A stretch of DNA of 64,000 nt from JADCRZ01 sp037718865 (GCA_037718865.1 JBBJMP010000013.1:62001-126000); one strand, 5' to 3'; shown: positions 28,497 to 38,232, counted from the first letter of the stretch. The notes: a model not told the origin generated them from the sequence alone. A program made the numbers and translations.

Positions 28497-30734
28497 ATGA
28501 AACACACATGGAAATGGCTGACAACAATAATAGTAATAGCGGGAGTTTGTTTCTATGCGTGCCGGCAAAAGATCCATTCAAATACTTTTTCAACAAACGA
28601 GGATTATAAAATTTATGGAGGTAATAAAGCAGGTAACCGCTATTCTCCGCTGACTCAAATCAATACGGCAAATGTAAAAGACCTGCAACTGGCATGGACT
28701 TACAATACGGGTGAAAATAATACCCCGGGGGAGCGTGCTGAAATACAATGCCAGCCGCTTGTAATAGAGGGTATTCTGTACGGTATTTCTCCCCGGCTGA
28801 AGCTTTTTGCTGTTAACGCTGCCAGCGGCAATCAAATCTGGAGGTTCGATCCTTTCTCCGAACCCGGTAAGAAGCCGGTGTCGCACCGGCTACGCGGTAT
28901 TGCGTGGTGGCAGGATGGAGATGACAAACGTATTATTTATGCAGTAGGCTCTACGTTGTATGCTGTCAACGCAGTCACTGGTGAAAGGATTAAAAGCTTT
29001 GGGGAGAATGGCGAAGTGGATCTTCACGAAGGATTGGGCGATCCAAAAATCTTAGGGCATGAAGTAAAAGACCTTTCTGTAAAAATGACTTCACCGGGGA
29101 TTGTTTATAAAGATCTACTGATCATCGGTTCCAGTTTATCAGAGGCTGGTGATTCACCCCCCGGTTACATACGCGCTTTTAATGTAAGAACGGGTAAACT
29201 GGCCTGGGTGTTCCATACCATCCCGTTACCGGGTGAATACGGCTACGAGACCTGGCCAAAGGATGCCTATAAAAAGATTGGTGGCGCCAACTGCTGGGCT
29301 GGTTTGGTATTGGATGAAAAAAGGGGAATTGTTTATGGAGGCACCGGGTCGCCCTCTGTCGATTTTTACGGGGGTGAAAGAAAGGGACGAAACCTTTTTG
29401 CCAATTGTATCATAGCCCTGGATGCGGCTACAGGCAGGCGGGTATGGCATTACCAAACCATACATCACGATCTGTGGGATCGTGATATTCCCTGCCAGCC
29501 AAACCTGGTAACGGTGATGCACAAGGGAAAAAAAGTAGATGCTTTGGCCCAGGCTACAAAAGACGGTTTAATCTTCCTGTTAGACCGGGATAACGGTACT
29601 CCTTTATTTCCCGTTAATGAAGTGCCTGTGCCTGTTTCGCCCGCATTGCCCGGGGAACATCCATGGCCTACACAGCCTGTTCCTGTCTTGCCAAAACCCT
29701 TTTCTTTGCAGGAGGTAACGGAAGATGACATTACGGATAGAACACCTGCTGCGCGCAACTATGTATTGAACAGGTTCCTGAATAGCCGGCGGGGAAATAA
29801 GTTTATTCCTCCAAGCCTGGAAGGGTCATTGTACCTTGGTCTGGGTGGTGGCGCTGAATGGGGTGGAAACGCTACTGATTCTGACGGTATACTTTACCTG
29901 AACGCAAACAACATGCTCTGGTATATATATATGCGCGATATGCAGCAGCAAACAAAAGCATCCACTTCGTCCCGTGGACAAACACTTTTTAACAGCAGTT
30001 GTTTTGTATGTCATGGAGAACCTGGTAAACCAAGGGGTGTTGCGAGTGGACCGCAGGAGTTTCCGGATCTTACTGATGTTGGCAAGCGTTTCAGCAGGGT
30101 TCAAATAAATACTATTTTAGAAACCGGCCGTGGCCGGATGCCCACCTTCCAGCATATTGCGAAAGAAGATCGTGCGGCTATCGTGGACTTTTTATTGAAG
30201 AGGGATGCCAAACCGGGTGTGAAGCCTGATACGCCTCTGGTCTCTCCGGGTGCGGATGCTAATAAGGCTGTAGCAAATAACGCAGCGTTCCCTTATGTGC
30301 CGCCCTTCGTGAATAATGGCATCAACCAGTTCCGTGATCCTGATAATTACCCTGCCGTGAAACCTCCCTGGGGAACGCTCAGTGCCATCAACCTGAACAC
30401 GGGAGAGTATGTATGGCAGGTGCCATTTGGGGAGTATCCTGAGTTAGCGCAAAAAGGAATGCCCACTACCGGTACGGAAAACCATGGAGGTCCTGCCGTG
30501 ACGGCTGGTGGCCTGCTTTTTATCGCAGCAACCTATGATGAAAAACTCAGGGCCTTTGACACGAAAACAGGCAAGGTGCTGTGGGAATATAAATTACCGG
30601 CAGGCGGATTTGCAACTCCGGTAACATATATGGTGCATGGCAAACAGTATGTTGCCATTGCTGCAGGCGGTACCAGGTACAATTTGAAACCGGGAGGTTC
30701 TTATGTGGCATTTGCTTTGCCCGCCGGGAAGTAA
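28497..30734 (+). CDS. PQQ-dependent quinoprotein dehydrogenase with internal cytochrome c domain
   Basis: A 745-residue membrane-anchored dehydrogenase. The leader ends in VCFYAC, a probable lipobox. An eight-bladed quinoprotein propeller starts at YGGNKAGNRYSPLTQINTANV, with quinoprotein repeats such as LAWVFHTIP and WHYQTIHHDLWDRDIP. A c-type haem site, C502-x2-C505-H506, sits in a domain inserted before the last blades (about 490-580). Such enzymes oxidise aldoses or alcohols in the periplasm and pass electrons to the respiratory chain. Beside aldonate dehydratases, oxidation of an aldose to its lactone or acid fits. A paralogue of the same architecture lies at 41654-43777. PQQ synthesis genes are not in the window. 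Confidence 0.87.
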   Translation: MKHTWKWLTTIIVIAGVCFYACRQKIHSNTFSTNEDYKIYGGNKAGNRYSPLTQINTANVKDLQLAWTYNTGENNTPGERAEIQCQPLVIEGILYGISPRLKLFAVNAASGNQIWRFDPFSEPGKKPVSHRLRGIAWWQDGDDKRIIYAVGSTLYAVNAVTGERIKSFGENGEVDLHEGLGDPKILGHEVKDLSVKMTSPGIVYKDLLIIGSSLSEAGDSPPGYIRAFNVRTGKLAWVFHTIPLPGEYGYETWPKDAYKKIGGANCWAGLVLDEKRGIVYGGTGSPSVDFYGGERKGRNLFANCIIALDAATGRRVWHYQTIHHDLWDRDIPCQPNLVTVMHKGKKVDALAQATKDGLIFLLDRDNGTPLFPVNEVPVPVSPALPGEHPWPTQPVPVLPKPFSLQEVTEDDITDRTPAARNYVLNRFLNSRRGNKFIPPSLEGSLYLGLGGGAEWGGNATDSDGILYLNANNMLWYIYMRDMQQQTKASTSSRGQTLFNSSCFVCHGEPGKPRGVASGPQEFPDLTDVGKRFSRVQINTILETGRGRMPTFQHIAKEDRAAIVDFLLKRDAKPGVKPDTPLVSPGADANKAVANNAAFPYVPPFVNNGINQFRDPDNYPAVKPPWGTLSAINLNTGEYVWQVPFGEYPELAQKGMPTTGTENHGGPAVTAGGLLFIAATYDEKLRAFDTKTGKVLWEYKLPAGGFATPVTYMVHGKQYVAIAAGGTRYNLKPGGSYVAFALPAGK

Positions 30735-30844
30735 ATCATGTAAATGTTGAAACGCCTTTTTTTGCAGGTTTTTTTTAAACAGGCATTTGTCGCGGTAGTA
30801 AAATCCGCCTCCTGTTAACTTCAACAATAAGGAAAAAAATCAAC

Positions 30845-30852
30845 TAAATTTG
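30845..30852 (+). promoter_or_regulatory. Putative -7 element (TAnnTTTG)
   Basis: TAAATTTG matches the Bacteroidota -7 consensus exactly and lies about 70 bp upstream of the Gfo/Idh start codon, in a 187-bp spacer after the quinoprotein gene. No clear -33 TTTG is seen, so an internal promoter for the downstream four genes is only suggested. Confidence 0.35.
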
Positions 30853-30921
30853 ACTAGTAAACTGGAAGAGTAACTGGCTTTGTATAAACAAAAACCCACA
30901 TTACATTAAATCAAGTATACC

Positions 30922-32370
30922 ATGGATAAAATGAATAAAAGCTCCCGGAGAAATTTTATAAAAAACGGGGCTATCGCAGCAGCTGGCTTTACCATTGTGC
31001 CCCGTTTTGTTTTAGGAGGAAAAGGGTTTACCGCCCCTAGTGACAAACTGTTGATTGCAGGTGTTGGAGCCGGCGGTAAAGGCCAGTCTGACATTGCCAA
31101 TTTTTACAAAAGCGGTAAAGCTGAAATTGCGTTTTTATGTGATGTAGATGATCGCCGTGCGGCGGAAACAGTCAAAGCATTTCCCAAGGCAAAATTCTAC
31201 AAGGACTGGCGGGAGATGTTTGATAAAGAATCAAAGAACTTCGATGCCGTTTCCGTATCCACACCTGATCATAACCATGCCATCATTACCCTGAATGCGA
31301 TGCAGTTGGGAAAGCACGTATATGTTCAAAAGCCGTTAACACACGACATCTACGAAGCCCGGATGCTTACCCAGGCCGCTAAAAAATACAAAGTGGTAAC
31401 CCAGATGGGTAACCAGGGTGCATCAAACGATGGGACCCGGCAATTGAAAGAATGGTATGACGCAGGAGTGATCGGAGATGTACACACCGTTTATTGCTGG
31501 ACCAACAGGCCTATCTGGCCGCAGGGTATTCCCTGGCCAACGACAAAAGCAGAGATCCCTAAAGAACTTGACTGGAATCTATGGCTGGGAACCGCACCTG
31601 AAAAAAATTACATAGATAAACTAGTCCCCTTCAACTGGCGCGGCTGGTGGGATTATGGGACCGGTGCCTTGGGAGACATGGGATGTCATCTGGTGGAAGC
31701 TCCATTCAGGGTCCTTGACCTGAAGTACGCAACAGACGTACAAGCTTCGGTAGGAACCGTTTATGTAGATGCCATGAAGCAGGGATATTTCCCGGAAAGC
31801 TGCCCACCTTCCAGCCACGCCACCCTTACGTTTCCGAAAACCGCAAAAACAAAAGGTAAGGTAGTCTTACATTGGATGGATGGTGGTATCCAGCCTGAAC
31901 GTCCGGAGGAATTAGGTGCAAATGAAGTGTTTGGCGACGGCAGAAATGGTACCTTATTCATAGGTACCAAAGGAAAAATGATGGCCGGCACGTACAGTGC
32001 AAACGCAAGGTTGTTGCCAATAAGCCGCAACGAGGAAGTGAAAGTAAAACAAACTCTCGAGCGCATACCCGGCCAGGCCGAAGGGCATTATGCACAATGG
32101 GTTGAAGCAGCCATTGCCGGATACGGGAAAAAGGAAGTTAGTGCCCCGTTTGAAACAGCGGGCCCGTTAACAGAAGCGTTGCTTATGGCGAACCTGGCCA
32201 TCCGTGGCTATGATATTCAGAAGCCTAAGGCCAATGGACAGGGTTTTGATTACCCCGGGAGATTCATCAAATTGCTTTGGGATAATGAAAATATGCGGGT
32301 TACTAACCTGGAGGAAGCTAATCAATTTGTAAAACGCGAATACAGGAAAGGCTGGAGCCTGGTAGTATAA
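30922..32370 (+). CDS. Exported Gfo/Idh/MocA-family oxidoreductase
   Basis: A 482-residue protein with a clear Tat leader (SSRRNFIKNG at 7-16, then AIAAAGFTIVP). The Rossmann start is LLIAGVGAGGKGQ (GVGAGGKG 47-54), and VQKPLTHD (135-142) stands in for the EKP motif, with Q before K as in many exported members. STPDHNHA and GDMGCHLVEAP are further family landmarks. It would oxidise or reduce a sugar via a keto intermediate in the periplasm. An in-frame ATG at 30931 would shorten it by three residues without touching the leader. The next gene starts 1 bp after its stop. Confidence 0.87.
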   Translation: MDKMNKSSRRNFIKNGAIAAAGFTIVPRFVLGGKGFTAPSDKLLIAGVGAGGKGQSDIANFYKSGKAEIAFLCDVDDRRAAETVKAFPKAKFYKDWREMFDKESKNFDAVSVSTPDHNHAIITLNAMQLGKHVYVQKPLTHDIYEARMLTQAAKKYKVVTQMGNQGASNDGTRQLKEWYDAGVIGDVHTVYCWTNRPIWPQGIPWPTTKAEIPKELDWNLWLGTAPEKNYIDKLVPFNWRGWWDYGTGALGDMGCHLVEAPFRVLDLKYATDVQASVGTVYVDAMKQGYFPESCPPSSHATLTFPKTAKTKGKVVLHWMDGGIQPERPEELGANEVFGDGRNGTLFIGTKGKMMAGTYSANARLLPISRNEEVKVKQTLERIPGQAEGHYAQWVEAAIAGYGKKEVSAPFETAGPLTEALLMANLAIRGYDIQKPKANGQGFDYPGRFIKLLWDNENMRVTNLEEANQFVKREYRKGWSLVV

Positions 32371-32371
32371 A

Positions 32372-33028
32372 ATGAACAAGCGATCCATTTCTCTGGAAGT
32401 TTCTCCTTCCATTGGTTCCGTTTCGGCTGAGTGTATCATTCCCGAAAAAAGCGATTGCATTATGACGCTGGCACATGGAGCGGGCGCCGGAATGAGCCAT
32501 ATTTTTATGGTAACGCTGGCCCAGTCATTGGCCGAGGCAGGCATTGCTACACTTCGTTTCAATTTTCCATTTGCGGAACACAAAAAAGGAAGGCCTGATG
32601 TTCCTGCCATTGCGCACAAAACCATAGGGGCAGCCATCGAAAATGCGCTGCAATTGTTTCCTTCACTTCCTTTGTTTATATCCGGCAAATCCTTTGGGGG
32701 ACGCATGAGTTCACAGTATTTATCCGTTAACCCCAGCACTCCGGTAAAAGGAATCATTTTTTATGGGTTTCCGCTACATCCTCCGGGTAAGCCATCCATA
32801 GAACGGGCTGAACATTTAAAGGATGTGAAGGTGCCCATGCTTTTTTTGCAAGGCACGCGTGATGAACTGGCTACATTAAAATTGATAGAAACGGTATGTT
32901 CATCATTACCGCTTGCTGAATTAGGAAAGCTTGAAGGTGCCGATCACGCGTTCAAAGCCGGTAAGCAAAACACCGTGCCCTTGCTGGCAAATCTTACAAA
33001 GAATTGGATAGTCAGAACGCCCGGATGA
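32372..33028 (+). CDS. Alpha/beta-hydrolase (KANL3/TEX30-like, dienelactone hydrolase fold)
   Basis: A 218-residue cytoplasmic hydrolase without a leader. The triad is S107 in ISGKSFGGR, D164 in LQGTRDEL and H192 in GADHAFK, with the oxyanion-loop motif LAHGAGAG (33-40). These match the small KANL3/TEX30-like hydrolase group, whose natural substrates are mostly unknown. It is translationally close to the Gfo/Idh gene (1 bp), so a role in hydrolysing a lactone or ester from the same pathway is possible but unproven. Confidence 0.8.
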   Translation: MNKRSISLEVSPSIGSVSAECIIPEKSDCIMTLAHGAGAGMSHIFMVTLAQSLAEAGIATLRFNFPFAEHKKGRPDVPAIAHKTIGAAIENALQLFPSLPLFISGKSFGGRMSSQYLSVNPSTPVKGIIFYGFPLHPPGKPSIERAEHLKDVKVPMLFLQGTRDELATLKLIETVCSSLPLAELGKLEGADHAFKAGKQNTVPLLANLTKNWIVRTPG

Positions 33029-33092
33029 ACCAGTCTAAGCCGATTTATCAAACCGCCGCCATGTTGAAATAGCAGCAGCTCATTTATACTGT

Positions 33093-35009
33093 ATGGATTT
33101 GAAAAAGATCTTTGTTGATTTTATTCTTCTGCTGGTACTTTCATCAGGTGCAGCACAGGATAAAACCGGAAAGAAGATACTGACTACAAAACCTGCACAG
33201 ATCTCAGACACGATTGCCAGCATGATCCGTATGGCAGTCCAAACGGGTAAAACAGACACATCCACGGCAGAAAAGATGTTTAAGGAAGCGCTTGCAAAAG
33301 CCAAAAAAGCGGATGACGTTTACCTTACCGGAAAAATTTATTATGAATTGGGGGAAATGTTTTTTGCCCACAAAAATCACAACCGGTCGTTTGGCGCTTT
33401 CTTTAACGCAAGGCTGAATTTCAATAAAGCAGGCGCCACGAGAGAAATTGCCTACACTCTTTTTGGCATGGGCAGGCAACAGTACTTCCGGGGTAACTAT
33501 AAAGTGGCTGCCGGACATTTAAATTATGCCATGCGTGATGCCAAAACACTGCAATTAAAGGTACTTGAATCGGATGCCCTTGAATACCTGGGCATATTGT
33601 ATCATGTAATGCCGGGCACAGCGCAACAAAGTATAGCGTTTTTCAAAAAGTCGTATTCAATCAAGGAGAAATTAAATGACCGGAAGGGTAAACTGCGCAT
33701 GCTGGAAAAACTGGGAGATGTTTACTACCAGCAAGAATATTTTGACAGCGCGCTTCACTGTTTGAATCTATCTGTCGACCTGGCATCAACCCTGAAACTG
33801 ACCCACGATGCTGACATCTCCCGCCTTGACCGGGCAGGAACATTGATACGCCTCCACAGGATGAACGAAGCGGAGAAAGACATCATCTATATTGCTGATC
33901 AAGGAGATACCTCCGATTTGAACATCAGGATACGGTACCTCATACAAAAAGGCAATTATCTTACCGCACAGCAAAAATTTGAGGAAGGGAAAAGGATGTA
34001 CAGCGACGCCCTTGCAGCCGCAGGTACAATCGGGGTGCCTGAAATGTACGGCATGGTGTATAAACATATGGCTGAAGCATACAGTACCCAGGGGAGGTTT
34101 AAAGAAGCCTATCAATTTTCACAGCTATACAATGGCCAGATGACGGGCTATTATGCGGAGAACGTCAACGCCATTAAGGAGCTCGAATACATCTTCAACA
34201 CCTCGCTGACCAGGGATCAGGTAGCTTACCTGAGTGGCGAGAACGAGCTGAAAGAAGATCGTTTGAAAAATGAACGGACACTGCGTTTGTTTCTCCTCGC
34301 AGGTGGCGCCACCTTCCTGCTGCTGGCGGCAGTCATTTTTTATTTATACCGGAAGCAGAAAAATAAAAACATCATTATTAAAAAGCAGGCGGATGATCTT
34401 AGGATCCTGATGAAAGAAACACATCACCGGGTAAAGAACAACCTGCAGATCATTACCAGCCTGCTAGATCTCCAATCCATGATTATCAAGGACAAACAAG
34501 TGGCTCAGGCTATCAAGGAAGGCCGGAACCGGGTACAAAGTATGGCCCTGATCCACCAGAATCTTTATGGAGAGAAAAATGTAAAAAGCATCGCTGCCGA
34601 TGAATACATAAACAACCTGACTGAAAGCCTGTTTCATTCTTACAACATTAAACCCGGACAGGTAGCGCTTAGCACGGATATAGAAAAACTTGACCTGGAT
34701 ATTGATACCGCTATCCCGATCGGGTTAATATTGAACGAACTCATCAGCAACAGCCTTAAACATGCATTTGGCCATAGTGAAGCAGGCAGGATTGAAGTGA
34801 CGCTTAAGAAACGCAATGGTTTTCTTTTATTGCAGGTCAAAGACAATGGAAAAGGCTTTCCGGATGCAGCAGATCCGGCCCGTTCTTCTTCGTTTGGCAT
34901 GCGCATGATAAAAATATTTGCAGATAAACTTAAAGCCGACCTTGACATTTACAATGACCAGGGCGCCTGCATAACTATGCGTATAAGCAAGTATGAAACG
35001 TTCGGGTAA
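33093..35009 (+). CDS. TPR-sensor histidine kinase (HisKA_2 type)
   Basis: A 638-residue membrane kinase. A weak signal segment at the N-terminus (LLLVLSSGAAQD) is followed by an extracytoplasmic helical region (about 60-385) with TPR-like repeats such as VYLTGKIYYELGEMF and KAAGHLNYAMRDAK. One membrane helix lies at about 397-417 (LFLLAGGATFLLLAAVIFYLY). The phosphoacceptor is H445 in ETHHRVKNNLQ, the HisKA_2 signature, and the ATPase has ELISNSLKHAF (N box) and KDNGKGFPDA (G1 box). It phosphorylates the response regulator encoded 21 bp downstream. It may sense the state of the sugar-acid locus just upstream, an inference from position only. Confidence 0.9.
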   Translation: MDLKKIFVDFILLLVLSSGAAQDKTGKKILTTKPAQISDTIASMIRMAVQTGKTDTSTAEKMFKEALAKAKKADDVYLTGKIYYELGEMFFAHKNHNRSFGAFFNARLNFNKAGATREIAYTLFGMGRQQYFRGNYKVAAGHLNYAMRDAKTLQLKVLESDALEYLGILYHVMPGTAQQSIAFFKKSYSIKEKLNDRKGKLRMLEKLGDVYYQQEYFDSALHCLNLSVDLASTLKLTHDADISRLDRAGTLIRLHRMNEAEKDIIYIADQGDTSDLNIRIRYLIQKGNYLTAQQKFEEGKRMYSDALAAAGTIGVPEMYGMVYKHMAEAYSTQGRFKEAYQFSQLYNGQMTGYYAENVNAIKELEYIFNTSLTRDQVAYLSGENELKEDRLKNERTLRLFLLAGGATFLLLAAVIFYLYRKQKNKNIIIKKQADDLRILMKETHHRVKNNLQIITSLLDLQSMIIKDKQVAQAIKEGRNRVQSMALIHQNLYGEKNVKSIAADEYINNLTESLFHSYNIKPGQVALSTDIEKLDLDIDTAIPIGLILNELISNSLKHAFGHSEAGRIEVTLKKRNGFLLLQVKDNGKGFPDAADPARSSSFGMRMIKIFADKLKADLDIYNDQGACITMRISKYETFG

Positions 35010-35030
35010 TCATGCATTCAATTCTTTACT

Positions 35031-35654
35031 ATGAGTGAGGTCCGGGTATTGATCATTGAAGACGAGCCGGTAATAGCGGAGAATATAGCCGGTTACCTGA
35101 ACAACAATGATTTCATGGTTTCGGGCATTGCTTACGATAGTGAAGAAGCCCGGAACCAGTTGATGGTTAATACACCGGATGCCGTACTGATGGACATAAA
35201 CCTGGGCAGCGATGAAGACGGCATCGACCTGGCCAGGTTCATCAACAAAAATTATAAGGTCCCCATATTATTTCTGACTTCATACGCAGACAAAGAGACT
35301 ATTCAGCGGGCCAAAGAAGTTGAACCCAGTGCTTATATACTAAAACCGTTCCATGAGAAAGCCTTACTGGCTTCCCTCGAAATTGCCATTTCAAATTATG
35401 CCCGGCGTCACATCCAGCATGTACCGATATTGTCTTTCTCAAAAATTAATAAACACCTGATCACCCAATTGAGTGAAAGAGAATTCGAAGTATTGCAACT
35501 CATTTACGAAGGCAAAACAAATCAACAGATTGCTGAAAATATCTTCATTTCTATCAACACTATCAAGAAGCACATCAACAGCGCATATTTAAAGCTCGAC
35601 GTACCTACACGCACTACAGCTATTGCCCGCCTACTGGAGCTGATGACGAAGTAA
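35031..35654 (+). CDS. Response regulator, receiver plus LuxR-type HTH
   Basis: A 207-residue cytoplasmic transcription regulator. The receiver domain (1-125) has the acidic pocket E10-D11, the phosphoacceptor D55 in VLMDINLG and K105 in ILKPF. A short linker leads to a LuxR/GerE helix-turn-helix (about 140-205): LSEREFEVLQLIYEGKTNQQIA and ISINTIKKHINSAYLKL. It pairs with the HisKA_2 kinase just upstream. Its targets are not visible in the window; the nearest candidates are the upstream sugar-acid operon and the downstream lipoprotein gene. Confidence 0.93.
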   Translation: MSEVRVLIIEDEPVIAENIAGYLNNNDFMVSGIAYDSEEARNQLMVNTPDAVLMDINLGSDEDGIDLARFINKNYKVPILFLTSYADKETIQRAKEVEPSAYILKPFHEKALLASLEIAISNYARRHIQHVPILSFSKINKHLITQLSEREFEVLQLIYEGKTNQQIAENIFISINTIKKHINSAYLKLDVPTRTTAIARLLELMTK

Positions 35655-35812
35655 GCGGCGAAAGCCCTCTTTATTGCAACATCCCCATTTCCGGTCATAC
35701 GCATACCCATTACCGGGTACTTTGTAAATACTATCCAAAGGGGTAATCAAATCCGCTTTGTTGTTTCTCAATTTTGATTCACACCAGTCTGTTAACACTT
35801 AAACTAATTTTC

Positions 35813-37018
35813 ATGAAATCTGCTCTCCAACTTTTCAAACCTACCTGCATCGTACTGCTTTGTGCCGGACTTACACTAACCTGCCGAAAAAATGATACCA
35901 CACCAGTTCCGGTTAATCCGCCTCCGGTTGGTCAGGTAGGACTTTTTAATGCCGATACGATCTCCAATCACCTGAAGTTTTTAACCGCCACTAAAAAACC
36001 CGGAAAAATACCTGCAGGGCCCGCAGGCATTTCATTGAAGATATCCTTCGAAGATACCCTTTACCTGATGGACCAGATAAAAAGGCCCATCAAATTTCTG
36101 CATATGGACACCACAAAAGATGTGGCAGGCGTGTATATGCAACTTCATCATTCATTTACAGGCAGTACTTCCACCTATTATTATAATGTTCCTGAGATAC
36201 CTGAAATGGCAGGTAGCGATTCGGTGTCTGTTATTTTGATCGGCATTGATCCTGGGGGTCTTACTGATCATGCAGGTGTACCTCCCGCCGGCGGAGTGAC
36301 CTTTGATATTACCATCGTCCCCTACGATAAAAACGGCCAGCCACTTGGCACAACTACCAGACCTGTAAAACTAAGTCAACCAAACGGCCCCCTTTCAGGT
36401 TCGTGCGGACTTGTCCTTCCCTTCGGTGACTATTGGGACTGGCACCTCACTTTGATCGAAGACAAAAATACTAATGGGCTTCTTTTTTATAATGACCGTG
36501 ATAAAATCTGGGGCTCGGGAGGACAAAATATAAAGGGATGTTGCATCAATGGTATTTCTTCATATAATATAAATTGTTCCGGTAATACCACTGCTCAAAA
36601 GAGCTTGCACTTTCCAACTTATTTCCAGTATATAGAGGAGTTAATTAAATTTTTTGAGAATGGCACTTTTATAAGGTTCACGAAAGAATTACATGCTCTT
36701 CCGGATCCTGATTTAAGTAATTTTTGCGGAAGCGGGGAGGGGATAGTCCACACGGTGCAACATAATGTTACGTATGAGGGAAATTATACTGTTACAAAGC
36801 TTGCCACTCCCTTTAAAGGCGATTCTTTTAGTCTTCAATTCTTAACAACAACAAAAACCGGAGGCACCGGTTTCGGAAGGAGCGGTGGTCTCATACACCA
36901 ATTGGATTGCAATACGCTTGCATTGATCAAATACGACAACGAAGGTTCCGGTCGCGATGAAGTCTCCTTTTTTGCCCGCGTGACTACAGGGGATGATGGA
37001 TGGTATGAATTAACCTGA
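35813..37018 (+). CDS. Unrecognised lipoprotein
   Basis: A 401-residue protein I do not recognise. The start at 35813 (MKSALQLFK) gives a classical leader ending in LTLTC, with the lipidated cysteine at about C24, followed by a low-complexity linker RKNDTTPVPVNPPPVG; the longer frame from 35774 adds 13 residues and is unlikely. The mature part is predicted to be mostly beta-stranded, rich in Gly, Thr, Ser and Asn, with several cysteines (SGSCG, GCCINGISSYNINCSG, NFCGSGEG) that could form disulphides after export. It follows the response regulator by 158 bp and may be surface exposed. Function unknown. Confidence 0.7.
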   Translation: MKSALQLFKPTCIVLLCAGLTLTCRKNDTTPVPVNPPPVGQVGLFNADTISNHLKFLTATKKPGKIPAGPAGISLKISFEDTLYLMDQIKRPIKFLHMDTTKDVAGVYMQLHHSFTGSTSTYYYNVPEIPEMAGSDSVSVILIGIDPGGLTDHAGVPPAGGVTFDITIVPYDKNGQPLGTTTRPVKLSQPNGPLSGSCGLVLPFGDYWDWHLTLIEDKNTNGLLFYNDRDKIWGSGGQNIKGCCINGISSYNINCSGNTTAQKSLHFPTYFQYIEELIKFFENGTFIRFTKELHALPDPDLSNFCGSGEGIVHTVQHNVTYEGNYTVTKLATPFKGDSFSLQFLTTTKTGGTGFGRSGGLIHQLDCNTLALIKYDNEGSGRDEVSFFARVTTGDDGWYELT

Positions 37019-37102
37019 CGGAGGCCAAAAATATATTCATGTGACGGACTTAATTTATCCTAACGGGTAACCCGGATACTCACACAATCAATACCGCTTT
37101 TA

Positions 37103-38078
37103 ATGAAATCAGGAGAACACAATAGAGACGTTTTTTTTAACAGGTTGAGAAAAAAAGAGTATGCCAGGCTTGACAAACTGGGTCATGTTTACCTTGATTA
37201 CACGGGAGGCAACATCCATCCGAAATGCCTGGCAGATAAACATTTCCGGTATTTACAAAATGCTGTTTATGGAAACCCCCACTCCACCAATCCGGCATCG
37301 CTCCTGTCAGAGACTTGTGTAAACGAAGCCAGGCAAAAGGTGCTGGATTTCTTTAATGCCCCGGATTACTATTGCATCTTTACCCACAATACTTCCGGGG
37401 CATTACAGATTGTGGGAGAATGTTATCCCTTTTCTTCCCAGACACACCTGGTTTGCAGGGGGGACGATTACTGCATCCGCAGTTAAATACAGCAGCCATT
37501 TCTTAAAGCAGGGTCATGAGAAATTTGAAAATGGAACGGTCAACTACTTGGATATACCGGCTATCACGAATGGATTGAATTTTATCAATAGCATCAACAT
37601 CGAAATCATCAGTGCCAGAATAAAGGATCTTTGCGGATCGTTACTTTACAAACTGTCTCAGCTGAGGCATCAGAATGGCCTTCCCTTAATTAACATTTAC
37701 GGACCGAAAAATACCGAAAACAGAGGCGGCACCCTGCTGCTGAATTTTTTTGACTGCCAGGGTCAGCAGTATCCGTTTCAAGACATAGAGCAACGGGCAA
37801 ATGCAATTAACATCTCCCTGCGCACCGGATGTTTTTGTAACCCGGGTATTGATGAATTGAATAATGACATTCCAGTTGATCAGCTGCAGCATTATTTTAC
37901 CGGCAGGGATCACGGGGATAGTGAGGACATGATGCAAGTGCTGGGGGGCAGGAGAGGAGCGGTCCGTTTATCGTTGGGTATACCAACAACAAGGGATGAT
38001 ATCGAAACGTTTATACGGTTTGCGGAGGAGCTGCTGAATAAGAGGATCGAAGGTGATACGCTGCCGGGCATTACATAG
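37103..38078 (+). pseudogene. Class V aminotransferase (cysteine desulfurase/MoCo sulfurase-like), deleted and frameshifted
   Basis: Two frames carry the two ends of one PLP enzyme. Frame 1 from 37103 has the N-terminal half: HVYLDYTGGNIHPK, YGNPHSTNPAS and IFTHNTSGALQIVGE, running to 37486. A second frame, entered at about 37440, continues with TWFAGGTITASAV, ENGTVNYLDIPAI, the RTGCFCNPG loop and VRLSLGIPTTRDD to 38078. The junction lies inside CACACCTGGTTTGCAGG at about 37443-37460. Compared with intact family members, the middle section with the PLP-binding lysine is missing, so there is both a large internal deletion and a frame change. The product cannot be a working aminotransferase. 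Intact relatives use cysteine to mobilise sulfur, for example for molybdenum cofactor. Confidence 0.8.
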
Positions 38079-38232
38079 CGTAGCATGAGTGGCTACCTGA
38101 GGTAAGTGTAAACATAAAGGGCCTGAACCATATAACAGGAAAGCAGGGCGATCCTTCACACGAAACAGTCTTTTAAACAGGGAAATTAAACAATACGAAC
38201 ATCCTCAGGTCTTAAACGAAATAACCTACAAT

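Noticed and set aside
28527..28541. 15-mer AATAATAGTAATAGC shared with the first bases of the window
   Set aside because: Low-complexity sequence encoding the hydrophobic leader IIVIA in one place and preceding a start codon in the other; no extended similarity.
32167..32757. 196-codon antisense frame over the Gfo/Idh-hydrolase junction
   Set aside because: It mirrors two well-supported plus-strand genes and shows no domain; a shadow frame.
38084..38100. GTAGC/GCTAC hairpin after the aminotransferase pseudogene
   Set aside because: Five-base stem without a T-run; likely chance.
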